Assembly (NCBI GenBank): GCA_002712945.1
Contig: PAVA01000072.1
Span: 1-46,894 of the forward strand
Length of the DNA: 46,894 nt
Source of the DNA: Citromicrobium sp.
GTDB taxonomy: Bacteria; Pseudomonadota; Alphaproteobacteria; Sphingomonadales; Sphingomonadaceae
Direction: 5' to 3'
In this document: positions 42,048 to 46,894 of the stretch, piece by piece
Numbering within the stretch: position 1 is the stretch's first letter
How the letters are laid out: each line of letters begins with the position of its first letter
Translations under genes and position numbers: made by a program
Notes under the pieces: generated by a model
What the model was told of the DNA's origin: nothing
The model's database searches: none
What the model saw: only the letters and a program-made list of their open reading frames with translations

Positions 42048-42126
42048 ATCCTTAACAGGGCCATCCTTAGCAGAGGGACGGAGTCGCCAGCCGCAATCCT
42101 TGGTTCCCGTTCGGCAGGGCAGCCTG

Positions 42127-42149
42127 CCTGACACACCTGACACAGTGTC
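42127..42149. repeat. 23-bp inverted copy of the 22669-22691 repeat
   Basis: The sequence starting CCTGACACACCTGACACAGT is the exact reverse complement of 22669-22691, about 19.4 kb away. It lies in the 466-base gene-free interval 41974-42439. Confidence 0.8.
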
Positions 42150-42178
42150 CAAGGGTCGAAAAGCCCCATCCCCTGGCG

Positions 42179-42247
42179 GCCATTCGCTTCGGGCCGTTCA
42201 CCTGCGCGCCATTCACCTCCCGGCCATCCTTTCGCGGCCATTCCGCC
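42179..42247. repeat. Degenerate tandem repeat, about five units of 14-15 bp
   Basis: Units starting GCCATTCGC, GCCGTTCACCTGCGC (42193), GCCATTCACCTCCCG (42208), GCCATCCTTTCGCG (42223) and GCCATTCCGCC (42237) follow each other without gaps. No gene is supported here, although a spurious leftward frame runs through it. Confidence 0.65.
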
Positions 42248-42347
42248 ACAGGAAGCCGATTCGGATGACGAGCCCGCTTCCCGGATCGCCATCGGCGGCA
42301 CGAAACACGATTTCGCCGGAGTAGGAAAGCAGCGCTCCCCGGATGCT

Positions 42348-42386
42348 GCATCGCGATACCGCATTGCGATACCGCACTGCGGAACC
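42348..42386. repeat. Three tandem 13-bp repeats upstream of a lipoprotein gene
   Basis: GCATCGCGATACC (42348-42360), GCATTGCGATACC (42361-42373) and GCACTGCGGAACC (42374-42386) lie head to tail, ending 53 bases before the ATG at 42440. They could be regulator-binding sites or simple tandem duplication. Confidence 0.7.
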
Positions 42387-42439
42387 TATGACCCGGCCTT
42401 GGCATTCATTCCGTTCACGTAAACGAGAGGACACACTTG

Positions 42440-42889
42440 ATGATTTCCAGACCCGCCCTCGCGCTGCTGCTCGCCGGAAGCACGATCCTGGCTGCGTGCG
42501 GCGACTCCGCCGCCGAGCAGGAAGCAGAGCGGACCGAAGACGCGATCGAGGCGCAGGCAGCGGCCGACGCTGCCGAAGCCGCACCCGAAGAAGAGATCCT
42601 CGGCATGACCGAAGCGCAGCTGCTCGAAGCCGACCTCGTCGATGCCGACGGCAACGAGCTGGGCGACATCGCGCTGGTCGAGCGCAACGCCATGCGCACG
42701 GTCACCGGCCTGCTGGTGGAGCTGGAAGGCGATCGCTACGTCACGCTCCGGCTGCGCGACGTCTCGCCGCGTCCCGATGGAGACGAAGTGGACGTGCAGA
42801 CCACGCTGAGCTCGGGCCAGCTTGCCAAGCTGCCCGATGCCGACATCGACCCGACGTCCGATACGATGACCGGCGCAGGCAGCATGTAG
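42440..42889 (+). CDS. Lipoprotein with PRC-barrel-like C-terminal region
   Basis: The 149-residue protein has lipobox LAAC (about Cys19), an Ala/Glu-rich helical linker ('AERTEDAIEAQAAADAAEAA'), and a C-terminal part 'LLEADLVDADGNELGDIALV' followed by a hydrophobic strand ('RTVTGLLVELEGDRYVTLRL'). That pattern resembles PRC-barrel proteins, which other sphingomonad small lipoproteins also show. The function is unknown. The ATG at 42440 is taken as start; a TTG codon directly before it is in frame. A strong terminator follows. Confidence 0.75.
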   Translation: MISRPALALLLAGSTILAACGDSAAEQEAERTEDAIEAQAAADAAEAAPEEEILGMTEAQLLEADLVDADGNELGDIALVERNAMRTVTGLLVELEGDRYVTLRLRDVSPRPDGDEVDVQTTLSSGQLAKLPDADIDPTSDTMTGAGSM

Positions 42890-42913
42890 CCCGCCGGACC
42901 GACCGGAAATGGA

Positions 42914-42949
42914 AACCCGCCCCGGCACCCGCGCCGGGGCGGGTTTTTT
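42914..42949 (+). terminator. Rho-independent terminator
   Basis: A 13-bp stem (AACCCGCCCCGGC paired with GCCGGGGCGGGTT) with a short loop is followed by T residues, 24 bases after the lipoprotein stop codon. Confidence 0.9.
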
Positions 42950-42985
42950 GTTGGCCTGCCTGGGTTAGCGTCAGGGGGACTGGCG

Positions 42986-43195
42986 TCAGGCCGCAGCGTC
43001 GCTCGCAGCGGCTTCGGCCTTGTCGCGCACGATCTTGGCGCGTTCCTCGGCCACGCCGCGCGCATGTTCGGCCAGCCCGCGCCAGGTCTTCTCGGCACGC
43101 AACTCGCGCTCGCGCACCTGTTCGAGCTCGGCGGCTTCGGCAGCAGCGGCGGCTTCCTGCGCGCGGGCGCAGTAGAATTCGTAGGACTGGGCCAT
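42986..43195 (-). CDS. Small Ala/Glu-rich helical protein
   Basis: The 69-residue protein begins 'MAQSYEFYCARAQEAAAAAE' and continues as one long charged helix (AAELEQVRERELRAEKTWRG, then VAEERAKIVRDKAEAAASD), probably a coiled coil. Similar short proteins are frequent in Erythrobacteraceae, but I know no function. It lies downstream of the cold shock gene on the same strand, separated by a strong terminator, so it probably has its own promoter. Confidence 0.65.
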   Translation of the reverse strand: MAQSYEFYCARAQEAAAAAEAAELEQVRERELRAEKTWRGLAEHARGVAEERAKIVRDKAEAAASDAAA

Positions 43196-43240
43196 GGGGT
43201 GTCTCCTGTGGGTGCGGGGGCGAAAAGGAAAACCGAAAAG

Positions 43241-43280
43241 AAAAAGGGCGCCGCGCTCGAACCGAACGCGACGCCCTTGA
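43241..43280 (-). terminator. Rho-independent terminator of the cold shock gene
   Basis: Reading leftward, AAGGGCGTCGCG pairs with CGCGGCGCCCTT and is followed by a T run, just after the cold shock gene stop at 43284. Confidence 0.85.
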
Positions 43281-43283
43281 AAC

Positions 43284-43496
43284 CTAGTCGGCGGCAGTCA
43301 GGTTGACCGCGCTTTCCTTGCCGTTGCGGCCCTGCTCGACATCGTAGTTGAGGCGCTGGTCCTTATCGAGGCCCTGCATGCCCGCTGCCTGGACGGCGGT
43401 GATGTGGACGAAGCTGTCGTTCGAGCCGTCGTCGGGCTGGATGAAGCCGTAGCCCTTGTCGGCGTTGAAGAATTTTACGGTGCCGGTCTTGGCCAT
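43284..43496 (-). CDS. Cold shock domain protein (CspA family)
   Basis: The 70-residue protein is a single cold shock domain: 'MAKTGTVKFFNADKGYGFIQ' holds RNP1, and 'GSNDSFVHITAVQAAGM' holds RNP2 (SFVH in place of the commoner VFVH). It binds single-stranded RNA and DNA and acts as an RNA chaperone. Family length is about 70, so the ATG at 43496 is right. A leader of more than 100 bases without genes lies upstream, as is common in csp genes. Confidence 0.95.
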   Translation of the reverse strand: MAKTGTVKFFNADKGYGFIQPDDGSNDSFVHITAVQAAGMQGLDKDQRLNYDVEQGRNGKESAVNLTAAD

Positions 43497-43868
43497 GAAG
43501 TGTTCCTTTCGAGAACGCGCGCCGCGCTTTTCGGGCGGCGCGAAGGGTTGCCCGCACGCGGTATTGCGCGAAGGCCGTGCGTCTAATCGTCCGATGAAAG
43601 GAAAACGTCGTCTGGTTAACGCCGGGGCCGGAGCTGGTGGCTCTGATGGCAAGCGGCGAGGCAAATTCCGAAGTCCGTCGCAAATTTCGACGTCAGCGAG
43701 GAGTGTCTAGCATGGCCGGAGCCAAATGCCTAACGATTGCCGCACTACGCGCCGCTTCCGCGCAATTCTCGCTTCCACGCGCGCTGGGGCCTGCGAATTG
43801 ATGCAAAGCTTCGGCCCGAATGGGCGTATCGTGCCCGGTGGGGCATTTCCACCCCTATTGGGACCGAT

Positions 43869-43997
43869 ATGGCCAAGGGCCAGCAGAAGATGAGTCGCGA
43901 GAACCGCAAGGAATGGGGCCGGTGTGTTCATGTGAGGGCGAAACTCTCGTCCAACCCGAGCCTGTCAGCAACGTTGATGCATTTTTGTCTATGTTGA
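43869..43997 (+). pseudogene. Truncated small basic protein gene (MAKGQQK type)
   Basis: The frame starts 'MAKGQQKMSRENRK', which resembles the short Lys/Arg-rich proteins (MAKGQxxSNREx(K)KPK...) common in alphaproteobacteria. It then changes into unrelated sequence ('EWGRCVHVRAKLSSNPSLSA') and stops. The change, near 43910, coincides with the beginning of a more AT-rich segment, so the gene may have been cut by an insertion. The rest of the interval 43497-43868 shows no gene that I can support. Confidence 0.45.
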
Positions 43998-44005
43998 CAA
44001 CCCGC

Positions 44006-44034
44006 TTGACAACCACGCTCGCTTTTGATATATT
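44006..44034 (+). promoter_or_regulatory. Sigma70-type promoter with tandem TTGACAACC
   Basis: TTGACA (44006-44011) and TATATT (44029-44034) are separated by 17 bases, an almost consensus housekeeping promoter. A second TTGACAACC lies exactly 12 bases upstream (from 43994), so the -35 region is duplicated in tandem. Confidence 0.75.
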
Positions 44035-44058
44035 ATATTTGAAAGTGAGGACTCGGCC

Positions 44059-44640
44059 ATGAACGGCAAGCGTGACGTGACGGCAATCTTGGAGTTCCAA
44101 GACTACCAGAGCGAAAAAGGGTTGTTGACCAAGGCGACTGCGGGAGCACGAAAAGCGGCTCTCGGGAAGGTTTTAGGCATCTTGGATGGAGAGGAGGCTG
44201 CGGATGTAACTGCTATCAACCTCGACGATGTCATGATGCGCTTCAGCAATCTGGAAGGCCGAACCTACACGCCCGGAAGTCTAAAGACTTATAAGAGTCG
44301 TGTCGCGTCCGCACTTGAAGACTTCTCACGTTACCTCGAAAACCCCTTGGGCTTTCGTCCATCAATTAACAAGCGTTCCACAAAGAGTGCAAAACAACAG
44401 GCCTCAAAACAGCAGCCTTCAAAGCAAGTGCAATCAGCAACCAAGAGCGAAGAAGATGCCGGGCAGCAGGCCACGCCGCAGAAAACTGCAAATACACACT
44501 TCGAAGCAGCCACGATCCTTCCAATTCCACTTAGACAGAATCTAATTGTGAGGATCCAAGGACTTCCGTTCGATATGACCGCTTCGGAAGCGAAAAAAAT
44601 CGCAAATGTGGTGATTGCGATGGCCACACAGGAGGAATGA
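44059..44640 (+). CDS. Orphan protein with integrase core-binding-like domain
   Basis: The 193-residue protein has an N-terminal region (about 10-95) that resembles the SAM-like DNA-binding domain of phage integrases: 'ILEFQDYQSEKGLLTKATAG', 'AALGKVLGILDGEEAADVTA', 'RTYTPGSLKTYKSRVASALE', 'DFSRYLENPLGF'. No catalytic integrase domain follows. A Gln/Lys/Ser-rich linker (about 100-145) leads to a short C-terminal module 'LPIPLRQNLIVRIQGLPFDM' and 'TASEAKKIANVVIAMA'. Codon use is clearly less GC-rich than the neighbours, which suggests horizontal transfer. A strong promoter and a perfect terminator frame it as a single-gene unit. Function unknown. Confidence 0.75.
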   Translation: MNGKRDVTAILEFQDYQSEKGLLTKATAGARKAALGKVLGILDGEEAADVTAINLDDVMMRFSNLEGRTYTPGSLKTYKSRVASALEDFSRYLENPLGFRPSINKRSTKSAKQQASKQQPSKQVQSATKSEEDAGQQATPQKTANTHFEAATILPIPLRQNLIVRIQGLPFDMTASEAKKIANVVIAMATQEE

Positions 44641-44645
44641 ATCAA

Positions 44646-44670
44646 AAGCCCGAGCCATGGGCTCGGGCTT
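44646..44670 (+). terminator. Perfect hairpin terminator
   Basis: AAGCCCGAGCC and GGCTCGGGCTT form an 11-bp stem with an ATG loop, 6 bases after the stop codon. T residues are few beyond the stem. Confidence 0.75.
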
Positions 44671-44798
44671 AAGAGTTTGCGCCAGGTTAACGGGCTCGCT
44701 GGTGCAATGCTCGCCTACCTAGTGCATTCTGTAGCAAGGCGCACATATAATACCATAACGGTGTAGGCAAGCTTAACATCGCCCCGATGAGGTGTGCT

Positions 44799-44939
44799 AT
44801 GAGTAAGCGTAAGCTTCCTCCTGCGCCGCCCGGGTATCGATACATCTTCCGCGCTTCGCGGAAGTGTCCGAAAACCGGTGAGGTGCTGCTCGCTTCAGCC
44901 TTCGGGCTGAAAGCGTGGCCAATCCTTGTCCCGAGGTAA
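44799..44939 (+). CDS. 46-residue basic small protein (or structured RNA)
   Basis: A 46-codon frame starts at ATG 44799 behind gatgaggtg and encodes 'MSKRKLPPAPPGYRYIFRAS' then RKCPKTGEVLLASAFGLKAW and a terminal PILVPR. The composition (Pro-rich start, aromatic/Arg middle, 'TGEVLLA' and 'LKAWPILVP') looks like a genuine small folded protein family rather than random sequence. Two very stable hairpins lie inside the frame: arms 44846-44853 with 44857-44864, and arms 44891-44900 with 44905-44915 around a UUCG loop. So a structured RNA is an alternative. A -10-like TATAAT (44746-44751) lies upstream and a hairpin terminator follows. Confidence 0.55.
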   Translation: MSKRKLPPAPPGYRYIFRASRKCPKTGEVLLASAFGLKAWPILVPR

Positions 44940-44950
44940 CGGGAGAACGG

Positions 44951-44978
44951 TGCAGGTGGCGGGTTTCTGCCACCTGCA
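44951..44978 (+). terminator. Hairpin after the small ORF
   Basis: A perfect 10-bp stem, TGCAGGTGGC with GCCACCTGCA, encloses an 8-base loop, 11 bases after the small ORF stop. No long T run follows. Confidence 0.6.
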
Positions 44979-44992
44979 TTGAAGCTTAACAC

Positions 44993-45364
44993 CTATTTCT
45001 CCAACTCAGGGGATTTTCCACCCGCCAACCTTCGATGCTCGTCCACACTCCGCCGCATTTCGCGCGCCTGCAGGTGGAGCGCCTTGTTGCTCAGCCTGAT
45101 CTCGCGGCTCTGCTGGAAGAAGCCGAGCACCAGCCACAGGAAGGCGATCGGGCTGGAGACGCCGCCGAGAAAATCGCCCAGCTCGTTCAAACGGAGCTCC
45201 GCCGGGTTCTGGCCCTGCACGGCCAGATAGACCACCAGCCCCACCAGATAGAACGCGGTCAGCCACAGGCCGATGACGGGCAGGCGACGCCGCTCGCGCC
45301 GCTCCTGCGCCTCGGGGTCGTCCAGAATCGCTTCCGCGTCCGTATCGCCCGGTTGGTCGGTCAC
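44993..45364 (-). CDS. Small two-helix membrane protein (unknown)
   Basis: The 123-residue protein has an acidic N-terminus, two hydrophobic helices ('LPVIGLWLTAFYLVGLVVYL' and 'GGVSSPIAFLWLVLGFFQQS'), and a cytoplasmic helical tail 'QSREIRLSNKALHLQAREMR' predicted to form a coiled coil. The segment 'LGDFLGGVSSPIAFLWLVLG' is a motif I have seen in many small bacterial membrane proteins of unknown function. Its ATG overlaps the stop of the upstream 197-residue membrane gene (ATGA), so both are co-translated. Confidence 0.7.
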   Translation of the reverse strand: MTDQPGDTDAEAILDDPEAQERRERRRLPVIGLWLTAFYLVGLVVYLAVQGQNPAELRLNELGDFLGGVSSPIAFLWLVLGFFQQSREIRLSNKALHLQAREMRRSVDEHRRLAGGKSPELEK

Positions 45365-45954
45365 GCACTATTCTCCCCGTTCTCCTCGCCATAGCGCGCC
45401 AGGTGCTTGCGCCAGTCGATCTTCGTCAACAGCACCAGTCCGCCCAGCATGACAACCTGCACCGCGATGCCCAGCGGGCTGGCGAACTCCTCGCGCAGCA
45501 CCTCGCCCATGCTGGTCGAGCGGATGGTCTGCGCGGTGAGGCCGTAGATGGTGTAGCTGACGAAGCGCCCGGCGAAAAAGGCCGCGGTGAAGGGCAGCAG
45601 CGGCAGGCGGGCGAGCCCCGCCGCCTCGAACAATTGTGCCGACGGGAGGGGCGAGAGCGCGAAGATGCCCAGCGCGAGCAGGTTGTTGCGGCGTCGCTTT
45701 TCCAGCGCGCGGCGCGCGGCGGCGAGGTTGGCGTGGGTCTTCGCCGAGAGGAAACGGGTGCCGAGCGCGCGGGTCGCATGGCCGAGCACGAAGCGCCCCG
45801 TCGCCGCGGCCAGCGCGGCCAGGCCAACCATCGGGGCGAGCCCGAGATCGCTGTTGAACGCATAGAGCGCGATGATCGACCAGGTCGGCGGCCCGAAGGC
45901 GGGCAGCAGATTCACGCCGAGGACGATGGCGAAGAAGATCAGGTAGTCAGTCAA
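45361..45954 (-). CDS. VTT/DedA-like inner-membrane protein
   Basis: The 197-residue protein has about five hydrophobic segments. It begins 'YLIFFAIVLGVNLLPAFGPP' and contains 'LGLAPMVGLAALAAATGRFV', a basic cytoplasmic stretch (AAARRALEKRRRNN), then 'LLALGIFALSPLPSAQLFEA' and 'FFAGRFVSYTIYGL'. The order, with a re-entrant 'SPLPSAQLFEAAGL' segment and a GR(F)xxY helix, resembles VTT/DedA-family scramblase-like proteins. The assignment is tentative. It is translationally coupled to the following 123-residue gene. Confidence 0.65.
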   Translation of the reverse strand: MTDYLIFFAIVLGVNLLPAFGPPTWSIIALYAFNSDLGLAPMVGLAALAAATGRFVLGHATRALGTRFLSAKTHANLAAARRALEKRRRNNLLALGIFALSPLPSAQLFEAAGLARLPLLPFTAAFFAGRFVSYTIYGLTAQTIRSTSMGEVLREEFASPLGIAVQVVMLGGLVLLTKIDWRKHLARYGEENGENSA

Positions 45955-46005
45955 CCTCGCGGCGCCCGCCAGGCCCCCGCCCCCGGCAGATCGCCGCCGG
46001 TCATG

Positions 46006-46894
<889 letters not shown>

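Noticed and set aside
41492..42364. A 290-codon leftward frame over the DUF6491 gene and the repeat-rich gap
   Set aside because: It is antisense-frame noise that overlaps a well-supported gene in another frame, and it reads through tandem repeats.
42381..42415. EcfG promoter before the lipoprotein at 42440
   Set aside because: GGAAC and CGTT are present but 26 bases apart, outside the 16-17 spacing.
44687..44992. A 101-codon leftward frame opposite the 46-codon ORF
   Set aside because: It lacks a ribosome site and protein-like features; the forward frame fits better and is framed by terminators.

Overview
The window is about 47 kb of high-GC, densely coding chromosomal DNA from an alphaproteobacterium. 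It most likely belongs to the Sphingomonadales, family Erythrobacteraceae. I infer this from gene content: an Erythrobacter-type short LOV histidine kinase with a LovR-like regulator, SspB, a monofunctional HisB, promoters of the alphaproteobacterial general stress sigma factor EcfG, many acyl-CoA dehydrogenases, and the palindromic repeats typical of sphingomonad genomes. I see no rRNA, tRNA, CRISPR array, prophage or complete insertion sequence.

Layout. 1-5.6 kb: a truncated secreted protein, a DUF547 protein, a DASS anion transporter, a PLP trans-sulfuration enzyme behind a structured leader, and a rhomboid protease. 5.7-8.7 kb: a TonB-dependent receptor and a J-domain protein. 8.8-13.3 kb: the complete ybgC-tolQ-tolR-tolA-tolB-pal envelope operon, read leftward. 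13.4-17.6 kb: a leftward histidine operon (hisB, hisH, hisA, small membrane gene, hisF remnant, second small membrane gene, hisF, hisE, HIT) broken up by three different palindromic repeats. 17.7-19.4 kb: sspB, an unknown gene and gmk, read rightward. 19.4-22.5 kb: copper resistance copA-copB, divergent from a CsoR-type repressor with a visible operator between them.

22.7-31.5 kb is a lipid or acid catabolism region: an SDR, three acyl-CoA dehydrogenases, a GPH-type transporter, a zinc alcohol dehydrogenase and an APH-type kinase. The last three enzymes (dehydrogenase, alcohol dehydrogenase, kinase) look like a split form of the kinase/dehydrogenase pair that removes a 4-hydroxyl group from acyl-CoAs. 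Two copies of a 14-bp operator sit in the divergent promoter region. 31.6-42.9 kb: dapD, a three-gene small stress operon behind a good EcfG promoter, an M19 dipeptidase, a cupin, DoxX and PEBP proteins, an S41 protease, a LovR-like regulator with a LOV-HWE histidine kinase interrupted by a one-base frameshift and preceded by an EcfG promoter, and several small lipoproteins, one with a third EcfG promoter.

43-45 kb holds a cold shock gene, a broken small gene, and an AT-richer insert. The insert carries an orphan protein that resembles an integrase core-binding domain without the catalytic domain, and a 46-codon ORF that contains two very stable hairpins. The window ends with membrane genes, a DUF4287 gene and the 3' part of thiC. 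All functions come from reading the sequence and from family knowledge; no search was run.
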